From NCBI GenBank assembly GCA_049487715.1, contig CP150576.1:434001-498000 (forward strand): a stretch of DNA of 64,000 nt, given 5' to 3'. Source of the DNA: Pycnococcus provasolii. Lineage: Eukaryota; Chlorophyta; Pseudoscourfieldiophyceae; Pseudoscourfieldiales. The position numbers and the translations under genes were made by a program. Shown one piece after another: positions 9,538-21,500 of this stretch. The notes beneath the pieces are model-generated. The model was not told where the DNA came from and made no database searches. It was given only the letters and a program-made list of their open reading frames with translations. Positions within the stretch are counted from its first letter, which is position 1, and every line of letters starts with the position of its first letter.

Positions 9538-12500
9538 ATGGAGGCGTCGTCGGGTGTCGTCGTCGTGCAAACGCACCGGCGCAGCCTCGGCCTCGGCTGG
9601 CACGCGCTTTCGTTTCTTGCTCTGGCTTGGGTGCACACAGCAAAAGCACTCAGCCAGCCGGCGTGCTCGCTCAACTATGCACTCGACGTCGCGGACACGC
9701 ACCTAAGCAAGGCGCAGACGGCGATAGCGAGGTGCCAGAACCATACCGCACAAGGCGCCGCGTGCGTTGCGGCGTGCCAGGCGTTCGCGCTCGCCGAAAC
9801 GTTCCCTTCGTGTCAGGAAAAAACGAGTTTCAGCGAGAAGCCAAAGCCGCCGTGCAGGGCACTCTGTACGCAGTACGCGAACGCGTGTGGACAACTCGAT
9901 ACCGCACTCTCGTGCCAAGCTCTTCCAACCGACTCAGGGAAGTGCACACTTGGACCCGCCGCGCTCGACGAAGTCACGCGAAGAAAGCTTGCTTCGCCAT
10001 CTGACGTCGAAATATCTGCCGAGTGGAGTCCTGCAGCGGTCGAAACGTACAAGGCACACGCGCAGACGTGCGAGCCAGGCTTGCGTGCATCGCTCTTCCA
10101 CGCCGGAACGCCGTACACGCTATGCCCGTCTAAGACAGACGTGGACTGTGGCACCGTCGACACGCCGCCAGCAGCGTCAACTAGGAAGTGCGGCATCTGG
10201 CTGCGATCGCTCACAACTATGCGTGGCGGCCTCTGGGAGTCGGTTTGGCGGGTCCCGCTCTCGAAAACTGTGCTGCTATCCTTCATCAACGCAGGGGTGA
10301 CGGACGATTCGGCGTTGGTCAAGGCTCTACCAGCCGGAACAGCGGTGTGCGCGTTTGGCCGCCTCTACGATTTGCCTAAGCGTCTTCTCGAGCGCCTGTC
10401 GGCAGAGGACGTGCTGAATGAGCAAGGGCTCTCTCAGCTGGTGGTTCGCTCGCCCAAGTACGAAGGCTCTATGTTCGACGCGGCTCAGGTCATCGTCAAA
10501 CGGTTCAGCTACTCCACCTTCGTCCCGCACGCCAGCGGTGGTCCCTGCGCGAGCTCAGCTGCGCCGGGCGCCAGAGCAGACAAGCCGATCGTGCGCCCCA
10601 CGCCTCAGCTGATACCGGCGCGAGACATGACGTATTACAACGCCTGGGGGTTCCGCTGGCTCTCCATGTCCGCAAGCTGGCCTGGTGGCCGCGTCGCGCA
10701 CTACCCCTTCCATGGCTGCGAGCAGTTCGGCTCGTCGGCGGGGAGCGTGAATTCCAACATCACGTGTGCTTCGCCGCCCTTTCGCATGATGCTTTCAAAC
10801 GGAAAGGCGGGACCTTTCCACTACAACCTGTTCCTCACCACATCGCACGCGCGCGCGGGACAGACGTCGCTGAAGGCGTCCAACGACAAGGAGGGAATTT
10901 CGCTGACGCTGAATGCCGAGGCAGCCCCAGGTGCTAAGGTGGCTCTGAACACCACGGCGTCGGCAAGCGCTGGTAGCGACGGTAAAGTCGCCGTCGCCGT
11001 TTCACTGCCCGCGCTGCTTAAGGGCGGTGGAGTCGACGGGGTTGAGATTACTGTTGATGGGATTATCTACCACGTCACTGTGCACTACCGGCCTCCCGAA
11101 CGTTCGCTGCCCTTTGGCGCTTTCTGCCAGCATGACAAGGAGTGTATTAGCGATCAGTGCGACAGTGAAACGCACGCGTGCGTGGCTGGTGGTTTCGGCA
11201 CAGCGTGCGGAGGTGACTTCATGTGCCAATCGACGCGCTGTGATCAGTACGACGGCCCAGTCGCGCAGGCGCTCGCAAAGCGTGAGCGCATCCTGCTCGA
11301 TTCCGAGGACGCCCATCACAGTGTTGACGAGTACAAGCAGTCATATGCACTTCGTCGCAGGTGGCTGCAGACAAGCACGGGAGTGCGCACGTCGGTTGCA
11401 GCTGCGACAGTCATCTCGATCGCCGCGCTCGGCTACAACGGCACCTGCGGGCCTGCACCAATCAACTTCGCATGTTCTAAGAACGAACACTGCCTAAGCT
11501 CGCGTTGCGCCAACGGAAAGTGCGTTTCGGCCATTCTGGGGATGCCTTGCACGACAGATTCGGACTGCATTTCGCTGAAGTGCAATGCATCGGCAGTTTG
11601 CGACCGTGCGCCACTGAATGGCGTTTGCGACTTTCAGTTTGGCGGACGAGATTGCATAACTGACAGCTGCGTGGACGTGACATTCAAGCAGGCGAAGCCA
11701 AGTGACGGGGAATCTATCACCACCGCATTCGCATGCGGCCCAGCGGAAATCGGCTATCGATGCGCGTCGGACGAGGAGTGTATGAGCGGGAACTGCGGGA
11801 ATAGTGTCGTGAGGAGATGCGAGGAAGGGGCATTCGGCGCACACTGCACAGAGCATGTGCAATGTCAGAGCTTGAATTGCAATCTTGCCCAGCGTCAGTG
11901 CAGCAAAGTGATTTTTGGCGGCGAGTGCGAGAATGACTCGGAATGCATCAGCGCGCATTGCGTCATGAATGAGACGAGAGGTAAAAAAACGTGCGAGAAG
12001 TCTAAGCGGAATGGCCCGTGCCTAGGAAATTCGGACTGCTTCTCGAACGCTGACGGTACGCGCTTTACGACGTGCATCCTCTCAGAGCAGGGGTCGGGCG
12101 TGTGTGGCCCGAGTCCGTTCGGCCTATTCTGCGAAATCGATGCCGACTGCATTACGGGGAATTGTGATTCGGGCATATGCTCGCAGGGTCGCTACGGCGC
12201 TTACTGTGAGGGTGGTGAGGAGTGCATGAGCGGGTCATGCGGTGAGAACGGTTCCTGTGGCCCGTCAGGCGTGGGTAACGAGTGCTCTTTAAATGCCGGG
12301 TGCACAAGCAACTACTGCGACTTGCAGGCGGACTCCGGGCCGGTGTGTTCTCTTGCACCATACAAAAACGCGTGTACGGGCAACGACCAGTGCATGAGCA
12401 CAGTATGTGATATCAAGACGTCAACCTGCGGCGCGGGTCCGGTTGGCGTGCCATGTTCTTCAAACGAAATGTGCATGTCAGGCCGTTGCAGCGAAGCAAA

Positions 12501-13089
12501 TCTGAAGTGTTCCACGAAGCCTTACAACTCGCTATGCACTGAAGATGGCGAGTGTCGCTCACAAAATTGCGACTTAACGCGAGGTGCGATTGCTAGCTAT
12601 CCAGCTGGCACCGGATTGTGCGGACTCTCGCTTCCTGGCCGTGACTGCAAGGACGATGCGGAATGCACGACGGACGTCTGCTCGACGAAAGGTGCGGCCA
12701 CGCCGCTAGCTCGCGACGCAAACCTCACCTCCGCACCTCCGATCACGAGCTGCGAAGGCATCGAGTGCATGGGTATGTGTGATGTTCGCACGAGATTTGG
12801 CAGTGAATGCAGCAAGAATGCCGACTGCCTCTCACACGAGTGTGACACGACGCGTCGCACGTGCTCGCAGTCTGCTCCCGGCTATCCCTGCCGTCGTGAT
12901 TTCGACTGCGTGACGGACTCTTGTTTGGCAGATGGCACATGCGCGCTGCGAGGCTTTGGCACAGTTTGCGCCGCTCACGACGAGTGCATGGGCGGCAACT
13001 GCATGCTTGAGACTAACACGTCGGACGTTCAGCGGTGTGCGCCGCCAAATGCTACGAATACCACCACGACAACCACTTTGTTCTTGTAA
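9538..13089 (+). CDS. Secreted protein with Frizzled-like N-terminal Cys-rich domain and about 19 tandem six-Cys modules
   Basis: 1183 residues from the ATG at 9538. This start is chosen because it is followed by a signal peptide (a hydrophobic core, LSFLALAW, ending near AKALSQPA). Next comes a Cys-rich segment of about 100 residues with the pattern PPCRALCTQYANACG, which resembles the C-terminal half of Frizzled/CRD domains. A middle domain of about 350 residues is not recognised. From about residue 525 to the end there are about 19 modules of 20-30 residues with the pattern G..C..D.(D/E)C.S..C....C, reminiscent of Dickkopf-N or EB-type modules; one long insert interrupts module 2. The C-terminus is N-x-T rich with no convincing membrane anchor. 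Probably extracellular or cell-wall, stabilised by disulfides. Function and partners are unknown. No intron is needed to keep the frame open. Confidence 0.75.
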   Translation: MEASSGVVVVQTHRRSLGLGWHALSFLALAWVHTAKALSQPACSLNYALDVADTHLSKAQTAIARCQNHTAQGAACVAACQAFALAETFPSCQEKTSFSEKPKPPCRALCTQYANACGQLDTALSCQALPTDSGKCTLGPAALDEVTRRKLASPSDVEISAEWSPAAVETYKAHAQTCEPGLRASLFHAGTPYTLCPSKTDVDCGTVDTPPAASTRKCGIWLRSLTTMRGGLWESVWRVPLSKTVLLSFINAGVTDDSALVKALPAGTAVCAFGRLYDLPKRLLERLSAEDVLNEQGLSQLVVRSPKYEGSMFDAAQVIVKRFSYSTFVPHASGGPCASSAAPGARADKPIVRPTPQLIPARDMTYYNAWGFRWLSMSASWPGGRVAHYPFHGCEQFGSSAGSVNSNITCASPPFRMMLSNGKAGPFHYNLFLTTSHARAGQTSLKASNDKEGISLTLNAEAAPGAKVALNTTASASAGSDGKVAVAVSLPALLKGGGVDGVEITVDGIIYHVTVHYRPPERSLPFGAFCQHDKECISDQCDSETHACVAGGFGTACGGDFMCQSTRCDQYDGPVAQALAKRERILLDSEDAHHSVDEYKQSYALRRRWLQTSTGVRTSVAAATVISIAALGYNGTCGPAPINFACSKNEHCLSSRCANGKCVSAILGMPCTTDSDCISLKCNASAVCDRAPLNGVCDFQFGGRDCITDSCVDVTFKQAKPSDGESITTAFACGPAEIGYRCASDEECMSGNCGNSVVRRCEEGAFGAHCTEHVQCQSLNCNLAQRQCSKVIFGGECENDSECISAHCVMNETRGKKTCEKSKRNGPCLGNSDCFSNADGTRFTTCILSEQGSGVCGPSPFGLFCEIDADCITGNCDSGICSQGRYGAYCEGGEECMSGSCGENGSCGPSGVGNECSLNAGCTSNYCDLQADSGPVCSLAPYKNACTGNDQCMSTVCDIKTSTCGAGPVGVPCSSNEMCMSGRCSEANLKCSTKPYNSLCTEDGECRSQNCDLTRGAIASYPAGTGLCGLSLPGRDCKDDAECTTDVCSTKGAATPLARDANLTSAPPITSCEGIECMGMCDVRTRFGSECSKNADCLSHECDTTRRTCSQSAPGYPCRRDFDCVTDSCLADGTCALRGFGTVCAAHDECMGGNCMLETNTSDVQRCAPPNATNTTTTTTLFL

Positions 13090-13238
13090 ATTTAGAAACC
13101 AACTGAAAAACACAACTTTTCCTTCAACTTTCGTCGTACAAAAACGTCGATGAAGGGGTGGAAGTTTTTCCTTTTCCCTTCCTACACTGGTAAAAGGTCA
13201 ACTACGATATAGACTAGTCTAGTTACTCTAAATGTTTT

Positions 13239-14399
13239 TTACTTCGACTTCTTCCTCGCGCTTTCGAATCCTCCGTCCAACACGCGCAACGTGCTCGGCA
13301 TCACCTGAAAGCTGCCCATGACCTCGTCGTAGGCAAGCTCAAATCCCACCATCGAACAGTTAGCCATTTTTGACTCGCACGCGCGAGCGATGAGGCTGTT
13401 CTTGTCGTCACGGTCCGACTCGCGTGTGAAAAGGTTGAAGAATTCGCGGAAGTAAAGTGAGTGTCCGACGGCAATCACCACCTCCTCGTCACACTTCATC
13501 GCCCAACGTGCGAACGCCTCCATGCGCAGCCGTCCGTTGGAGCGCAATGTCTTCATGCCTCGACACTCCGAAGCGTCGAAGTACTGCTCGAGTGGCCCAG
13601 GCTGGTGCAGTTGGCTCGCGTTCTTGGCTGTGAGCATCTGCGGCTTGAGGTTGCGTCCCAGACTTGGCGGCAGGCTCGCGGGTTCGAGTGCCATTGCAAC
13701 GCAGTCAACGTTGCGTGACATTTCCTGCAGGTCCGTGGTAACGTGCGCCTTGCTTGCGTTACGCGGCTTGCTCGCGTGTCCGGTGGGGCAGATTCGCGAT
13801 CGCAGTGCGACGAGTGCCGTGAGCATGCACCTCCTTAGGTTGGAGCACGCGACTGTGGACGTGGGTGCGTTTTCGTCGCGTGCGAGCACGCCTCTGAGCA
13901 GAAAGCGCGCGTAGTCGTCGTGCTCTCCTTCCGGGTTCATGCATATTTCCGGGCTTTCTATGTACTTCGCGAGTTGCTCCGCTTGTGCAATTCCTCGCTG
14001 ACTGAGAGGAGAGTCAAGTGCGAGGCTGGCGTGCGTAGCGACACTGACAAGTTCAACGAGCAGCGCCTTGAGGAATCTCCAAAGCAGCATGTGTGGATAG
14101 AGTGCAAACTTGTCGTCCGGTCGTTTCTTCGGGTTGAAGACGACGTTCCACTCCGACTCGCCGTGTCGTATGAACACGAGGTGTTTGCGGTGAGACAGCG
14201 ACGAGGGCGTGAGCGTTTTCTTCGTGTATTTGCGGTCCTTCGACAGGAGCATGTGTTTCACTCCCACACCTGCGAGTACGAGTTTGCGCCGGTATGCACG
14301 CGAAGACAAATACAAAAGGACGTTTATTAACAGAACGACCATGACAAACAACAACAACAGATCACTGTGCGAGGAGAACGGCGAAGGCGACATAGACAT
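13239..14399 (-). CDS. Membrane-anchored histidine phosphatase (phosphoglycerate mutase superfamily)
   Basis: 386 residues from the ATG at 14399; codons upstream in frame include only a GTG. An N-terminal hydrophobic segment (LLLLFVMVVLLINVLLYL) followed by Arg/Lys predicts a signal anchor. The catalytic RHGESEWN is at about residue 75, a PLSQRG motif follows, and the second catalytic His is in VGHSLYFREF at about residue 312. These residues form the phosphohistidine active site of the family, whose substrates range from sugar phosphates to phosphoproteins. The spacing between the two histidines is longer than in the small bacterial members. It is convergent with the Cys-rich protein, stops 149 bp apart. 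A telomere-like array lies 106 bp upstream of its start. The substrate cannot be deduced. Confidence 0.85.
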   Translation of the reverse strand: MSMSPSPFSSHSDLLLLFVMVVLLINVLLYLSSRAYRRKLVLAGVGVKHMLLSKDRKYTKKTLTPSSLSHRKHLVFIRHGESEWNVVFNPKKRPDDKFALYPHMLLWRFLKALLVELVSVATHASLALDSPLSQRGIAQAEQLAKYIESPEICMNPEGEHDDYARFLLRGVLARDENAPTSTVACSNLRRCMLTALVALRSRICPTGHASKPRNASKAHVTTDLQEMSRNVDCVAMALEPASLPPSLGRNLKPQMLTAKNASQLHQPGPLEQYFDASECRGMKTLRSNGRLRMEAFARWAMKCDEEVVIAVGHSLYFREFFNLFTRESDRDDKNSLIARACESKMANCSMVGFELAYDEVMGSFQVMPSTLRVLDGGFESARKKSK

Positions 14400-14504
14400 G
14401 GGCAGATGCTGCAGATGGAGCACGCGAACGAATGAAACTTCGGACAACAGAACCGGGTCTCGAGGGGAGGGGAGGCTGGGAGGGAGAAAACGCACGAACC
14501 CGAA

Positions 14505-14596
14505 ACCCTAACCCTAACCCTAACCCTTGTGCTGAACCCTAACCCCTTATGCGGAACCCTAACCCTAACCCGAACCCTAACCCTAACCCTAACCCT
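14505..14596. repeat. Interstitial telomere-like CCCTAA array
   Basis: Blocks of CCCTAA (TTAGGG on the other strand) are separated by short spacers such as TTGTGCTGAA and CCTTATGCGGAA. It lies 106 bp upstream of the minus-strand phosphatase gene with ordinary genes on both sides, so it is not a chromosome end. It may act as a telobox promoter element. Confidence 0.9.
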
Positions 14597-15586
14597 TTTT
14601 GCTAAAACCTTTAAAGAAAAATATTTTAAATAAAAATTAAATATAAAAATTCTCTGAGTCCTGAGCGGGTGGGCCCCTTCTTCTCTTGAAAACCCGAATC
14701 ATCCATTCCCTTTCAAGGGCTTTATGTTATATAGTTCTTAGGTACTGTATCTGTCTGGTGATATCTGTATGTAGATCTGTGTCGTCATGCTTGCCTTGCC
14801 TTGCCTTTGTGAGTTCACGGAGTTGGTGTCGCATGATGCCATGATGGCGTTGCGTTGCGTTGTTGGGGATAGCCTGATAGGTATGTATGCCGCTGCCCCT
14901 TCCTTCCCTTCCCTTCCCTTCTCTTCTCTTTCATCAGTCTTTCAGGAGATCCTCGCTTGGATTCGTTCTCTGGCGAATCCCTTTACGCGACTCCCTTTTC
15001 CAGTCTGCCAGTCGTGAGTCGTGACAGTGCGTCTGCGGCGTGCCGTGCGGGATTTTTTTCCATGTAAAAGGTATGCGGAAAAAGAACGGGGCCGAGCGGA
15101 AAAGAAAAAGAAAAAGAAAAAGAAAAAGAAAAAGAAGGGAAGGCACGTGGTCCACAAGAAACAGTCGTCACCAAGGTCAAGGTCGTCGACATCATGCCAT
15201 GCCTTACATAAAGTTTTAATGGCGAAGAGAAAGCGACCTGCAGGCTACAGGCTGCATGAGTCCCACCACCACCACCAACAACAACAGAGAACAGAGAGCC
15301 AATCACTTATGGGATCCAGCCTTCTTCCGGATACACAGGTACAGTGTGTTTGTTGTGTGCTCCGAAGTCGCCCCAGTGACTCCGTGAGAACACTCCAACC
15401 CTCCGAAGGCGTCTCTGCGGCCGTGCAGTCGCGTCCGCCAAGATATCCGGAAGTATGTGTCCCTTTCCTGTCACCTGTTCTGCACTTCGGGTGTGGCTTT
15501 CCTTCCTCCCCCCCCCTCCCCGGCAGCCCGGTCCCCCGGTCCTTTTCGGTCGGGGACACACGCCTATCATCTGAGATCTCTAGAGC
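14597..15586. other. Intergenic region upstream of the megasynthase
   Basis: An AT-rich stretch (14600-14660) is followed by mixed sequence with a TTCCC run (about 14903-14924) and an AAAAGA hexanucleotide run (about 15099-15137). The last 100 bp before the megasynthase start are pyrimidine-rich. I see no convincing gene. It probably contains the promoter of the plus-strand NRPS/PKS. Confidence 0.55.
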
Positions 15587-18500
15587 ATGCCGGGTTCCCA
15601 GGTCATGATGGCTACTTCTTCATCTTTAATCAAGCTCCACGCCATCAACGCTTTAGCGCGTGACTGTAGTGTAAACCTCTTCTGCTTCCCGTACGGAGGA
15701 GGAAACGCGCGTGCTTACGACGAAGCATGGGCACAATCCCTCCCTCCTCACATACAGGCGTACGCGTTCGAACTGCCTGGTCGAGGATCCCTCTCCAACG
15801 CGCCTACCATCAACGACATTAACGTGCTCGTGAAAGCTGCGGCGGCAGCCATGAGAGAACACCTGGACAGGCCGTTCGCCATATTTGGACACAGCGTCGG
15901 CGCCGTCATGGCGTGGGCGCTTGCAAGACACCTCGAAACGAGGGGGGATCACCACACGCCGATCGTCACAATTTGCAGCGGGCACACGGCGCCGAGTCAA
16001 CCTACCACGCAAATGCACAAGTGGTCGACCGACGAACTTGCAAATGAAATGAGAGGATGGGGAAACGTTGACGAGGAAGTGCTCTCGGACCCCGACGTCG
16101 TCGAGTTCCTGTGCAAAACACTACGTTCCGACTTTGAAATCACAGAGACGTTCTGTGGAACGACAGAAGCTCTGAACATGGAAAGACTCCGCTGTCGTCT
16201 TGTCGTGTGCGGCGGCGACGCGGACCCGCTCGTGTCCAGCGAAGAACTCAGAATATGGCACGAAGAGTGCGCGGAGACGACGACGACGCGACGACGTCCT
16301 CCTCGACACGAGTGTACGCTGGTGACCACTTCTACCTCACGCACGAAGACAACGCCGCGGACTTCGTCAGACATCTGGCTGCTGATATTGACATGGCGCT
16401 GGAAGAACAAATCGCGCACGCGGATGCCCTTTACCGTGGAGAGCAGTGGACCGCTGGCTCGGAGCCTTGGCCAACGGAAAGCCTCGTGCACACGCTGTGC
16501 CTTTTCCACGACGGCGAGCCATTTGCAAACGAACTTGCCGTGTCTGGTTACCGCCGCATCTCGTCGGCGGACGGCGACGGTGATGGCGACGCGGCGGAGG
16601 AGCGCATCGCGCTCACGTTCACCGAGCTGCGCGCACGTGCCGCGATCGTTGCTACGACGCTACGGGCACGTTACGGAGCTTCGCAAGAAAAAGTCGTCGC
16701 ACTGCTCATGGAGCGCGGCGTGGACTTCACAGTTGCTCTTTTCGGCATTCTGTCGTCCGGTGCGGCATACCTTGAGCTGTTTGGCAGCTCTCCGAAGGGC
16801 GTTCTTGCGGAACAACTCGAGGCTGCATCCGCGTTGGCTACTTTGACAAATCGTGCCAACGTGCACAAGGTGCCAGATACCATCGCATCGTGCCCAGTGG
16901 TGCTGCTCGAGGATGCACTTGCCAATGATGCGATCGTGTCCGCCTCAGCCGCCGCAGACACCTTGCGCAACGAGGTGTGGAATCACATGAGCGGTGACTC
17001 GCTGTGCTTCATCGTGCTGTCAAGCGGAACGACGGGCAAGCCCAAGCTGATGATGGACCCACATCGCCTGTCGACGCACAGCTACTACTTTCGCAACAAG
17101 CGCTTCCCACTCGGACCAGGCGACACGTGCGGCATATACGTGTTTGCCATCTGGGAGATTTTCCGACCGCTGCTCGCCGGTGCGCACGCCCTGTGCATTC
17201 CCGACTCGGTACTCTTCGACATGGAGAGCCTCTGCCACTTTGTTGGCGAAGCGGGCATCACGCAAATTCTCTTCACGCCAAGCCTGTGCGCTCAGATCTT
17301 CTCGGACAATGCATCAGTCCATCTCGCGAGCGTGTGGAGCTCGTTGAAGACGCTGCTTCTGTGCGGAGAGGTCATCACGCAGGATCTCCTGGCGACGTGC
17401 AGAGAGCGCCTGCCCCACACGGAGGTGCTCTCGGAGTACAGCATCTCCGAATGTGGAACGGTGACGCTCGGCGACGTGCGTAACACGCACCCAATGGCTC
17501 CGTACTCGCATGCCGGAACCGGTGACCCGAATGTGCGCATCTACATCCTCGACGACGACCTGAGACCTTGCCCCATCGGCTGTGTCGGAGAGCTGTACGT
17601 GGGTGGACCATGCCTTTCGAACGGGTATTCGAACGAGGAGATCACGCGAGAGCGCTTCGTTCCCGACCCTTTCGTCTCAGGTGCGGAGGCAAGCGGCGAC
17701 GCGATGCCGCTCATGTTCCGAACGGGCGACGCTGGTCGGTTTGTCGACGCCGACGGTGAGCTGGCGGTAGAGTTGCACGGCCGTGTCGCGTTCATGATCA
17801 AGCTGCGCGGTTACTCGATCGTACCAGGCAACGTCGAGGCTGCCATTCTTTCGCACGACGCCATCGACAACTGCTGCGTGAAGGGAAATACGGATAAGGG
17901 AAATACCGATTTTCTCATCGCGTACAGCGTGGTGGTGAAGAACGCAACCCAGCCCACGGATGCGGAAATGAAGGAATTTCTTAAGCCACTGCTGCCACAC
18001 TACTGTGTTCCATCAGTTTTCGTGTACCTCGAAGAAATGCCAATCAACGAGAACACCGGCAAGCTTGATCGCAAGCGTTTGCCAGCGGTGAAGGCGCCAA
18101 CGCACGATGCGGCACCAGATTCTGCAGCGGGACCCTCCAATGCTCCGCAGCGTAAGTTTATTGTCACGGCGACAGAGAAGCGTGTCGCAGATGCGTGGTG
18201 TGCAGTTCTACCCGCTCTTGCCTCCGCGGCGGCTAGTTCCTGCACGTCTTCTAGAGAAAGCGTGGTTGACCCGTCGTCGTCCTTCTTTGACGCGGGTGGA
18301 AACTCGCTGCTCGTGACGCGCGCCATCAAGGCAATGGCTTCGGAGACGGGTGTGAAACTTGCTGTGCACGAGTTCTTCGAAAACGCGACTGTCTCGAAGA
18401 TTGCAGAAGTGATTGACCGGCGTACAAAGTCAGCCTCCTCACCGCTCATCACGAGCAATGATGACGGTGGCGCTGCCTTGGTATCGAGCGCGGAGATGCC

Positions 18501-21500
18501 ACTACCGCTTCCATTCGCCGGGTATGACAGTGCCGCGACTCAATCGCGTGATGTGGCCCTGCTTACTTGTGCTTTCGAACTGCCGGGAGCCAGCACAGAA
18601 ACCGAGTACTGGAGTAATCTGGTGCATGCCAAGGAATGTATCACATTCCTCACGCGTGATCAGCTCCTTGAGACTGGACTGCCTGCATCTCTCGTGGACA
18701 GCCCCGAGTACGTGCCGGCGTGTGGAATGCTGCAGCGAAGTGTTTACGGGTTTGACAACGCGTACTTCTCCATTTCCCGCCGCGAGGCGTGCATTATGGA
18801 CCCTCAGCAGAGATTATTCCTTGAGTCGTGCCGAGAATCTCTCGAGCTGTCCGGCTACGCCAATCAGCGCTACGTCCCACGCTTCGACGGCAAGCTTCCG
18901 ACGGAGATGGACGATCCGTCACTACTGGACACGATCGGTTGCTACGGCGGTGTCTTCATGCCGCTGTACGGAAGACGGATGACCGCCGATCCTGAGGACC
19001 CTTCGCACGAGCTTCTCGTGGAAACGGGGTGCGACAAGGACTACACCTCGATGCGCGTGGGCTTCATGCTAAATCTCAAGGGGCCGTGCATGACGATTCA
19101 GACGTCGTGTTCGACATCGCTGGCGAATGTTGCTTCCGCCTGCAGTGGAACGTTGTCTGGTGACTGCACGATGGCACTTGCGGGAGCTTCGAGTCTGATT
19201 TTCCCGCAGCACGCAGGCTACATGTACATGGACGGCATGCCCGTTTCACCGGATGGTCGATGCCGGCCATTCGACATCGACGCTGCAGGCACTGTGTTTT
19301 CCGATGGCGTTGGCACCGTATTCCTGAAGCACATGGGCGCCGCGAAGCGGGATCGTGACACCGTGAAGGCTGTCGTGCGCGGATGGGCGGTGAACAACGA
19401 TGGCTCTTCGAAGTCGAACTTCACCGCTCCATCAAGCCAGGGGCAGCGCCTGGTTGTGCTCAAGGCACTGCGCACGGCTCGCCTGAATCCACAGGCTATC
19501 AGCTATGTCGAGGCACACGGAACGGCGACCAAGCTCGGCGATCCGATTGAGGTTGCGGCGCTCATCGAAGCATTCGGTGCGACGACTGCCAGTCATGGCG
19601 GGTCGTCTCCATCGGCGTCCAAGGCGTGGTGCGCCATCGGGTCGGCGAAAGGTGGCATCGGCCATGCGAACATCGCGAGTGGAATGGCTGGGCTCATCAA
19701 GCTTATGCTGGTGATCCGCAATCGCCAGAATGTTCCGGTGGTGCACTTCCGGTCACCCAACCCTCTCATCCCTTTCGATGGCAGTCCCTTTAAGATGCCC
19801 ATCGGACCTGAGGAGGCGGCGAAGAGCGGGCCGTCATGCTTTGCCTTCGAGACAAATGGCAAGGATCTGATCGCCGGCATATCGAATCTTGGAGTTGGTG
19901 GCACGAACGTGCACGTGATTGTCGGAGAGGCGCCCGACGACAATGCCGGAGATGCGAATCACAAGTTGACCCAACTTCAGCCTAAGGCATGCGTCGTGCG
20001 CAATTTTGGCCAGCCCATTATTGTCTCAGCGTCGAGTTCTGCGTCGTGCAACGCGCTCTGCCGCCGCTTATCCGACGTGTTGGAGAATGATTCCCGATTT
20101 GATTCGGCGGAAGCTTTCGACGATGTCGCGTACACGCTCCGCGTTGGTCGTCGCGAGCTCTCACATCGTGTGTCAGTGATAGCGACGAGCGCGGCAGATG
20201 CGGCAAAAAAGCTTCGTGCGAGCTCAGCCGGCGACGAGGCAAAGAAGCCTGCCGGTATCGTGTTCCTCTTTCCCGGACAAGGTTCCCAGTACGTGAACAT
20301 GGGACGCGATCTCTACGAACAGATTCCCGACGGCCAGTTCCGCCACTGGATGGACCGCTGCTTCGAGCTATTCCGTGAAGAGCTTGGCGTGGATTTGAAA
20401 TCGATCGTGTACCCGTCTTCCGATGCCGATACGAGCAGCGCATCTGACATGCTCAATGACACAATCAATTCGCAGCCGGCACTGTTCAGTGTGGAATATG
20501 CGATGGCAAAGCACTTGGAAAGCCTAGGCATTCGCCCTCACGCGCTTGCTGGTCACAGTATTGGCGAGGTCGTGGCAGCTGCGCTCGCCGGTGTCTTCCC
20601 GTCCCTTGAGGTGGCGGTCAAGGTTGTATCCGCACGTGCTCGCGCAATGCAGATGGCACCTGCTGGTGCAATGCTCAGCGTGGGAATGAGTGCCGTGGAG
20701 CTAACTGCCATCATCAAGGGAGCGGGTCTTGAGAAATCTTGCCACGTGGCGTGCGCAAACTCGCCAACGAGCTCCATCGCATGCGGCACGGATAGTGCGG
20801 TTGAGAAATTGGAATATGTGCTACCGGAGAGCGCGGCTCGAAGGCGTTTGCATGTGAAAAAAGCATTCCACAGCCCCGCACTCTCCGGTGCTGCCGAGGA
20901 CCTCGTGAAAACGGTCGAGAGCATCTCCGCGTCGCTCGCAGAGCCGAAGTATCAGTTGATGAGCAATGTGACCGGTACCATGCTCATGCAAGACGACGCC
21001 GTGCGCGCACGGTACTGGGGTGATCACATCACGTCGACAGTTCGTTTTGAGGAGAATGTCGACTTCTTGCTACAGGAAGGATACGACGCGTTTGTTGAGG
21101 TGGGGCCGATGAACACGCTAACGCGTCTGCTTCGAGAGAATATTAGCGGAAGCGCTCGATCGATTGTGCCGAGAACCGTCAACACCATGCGGCACCCGAA
21201 GGACACATCTGTTTCTGACGTGGACGCGCTCACGGCTGCTGTTTGCGCGCATTGGCGTGACGGTGGCGTGGTCGATCTCGCCTCGCCATCGTGGAATATG
21301 CTCGTTAGTTCAGCACAGGTGCTGGCACCACGTCGCATTGAACTTTGCGCTCCCGTGCCTGACAGAAAGGAGTTCGAGCAAAAGGAGACAGCTGCCCCTG
21401 CTGCCACGGCGGTTCCGTGCTGCGATGGTAAGTTGAAAGATGTCTCAAGTTGGATCTGCGTCCCGTCGTTTGCACAGAGACCTCCATCGATGGGGAAGGC

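Noticed and set aside
14505-14596. Chromosome end
   Set aside because: The TTAGGG-type array is short, interrupted and flanked on both sides by ordinary genes; similar short arrays lie at many other promoters.
16200-16310. Programmed -1 ribosomal frameshift or intron in the thioesterase
   Set aside because: No slippery heptamer or downstream structure is evident and conserved TE segments on both sides leave only about 30 nt, too short for an intron; a one-base indel in the ACG run is simpler.
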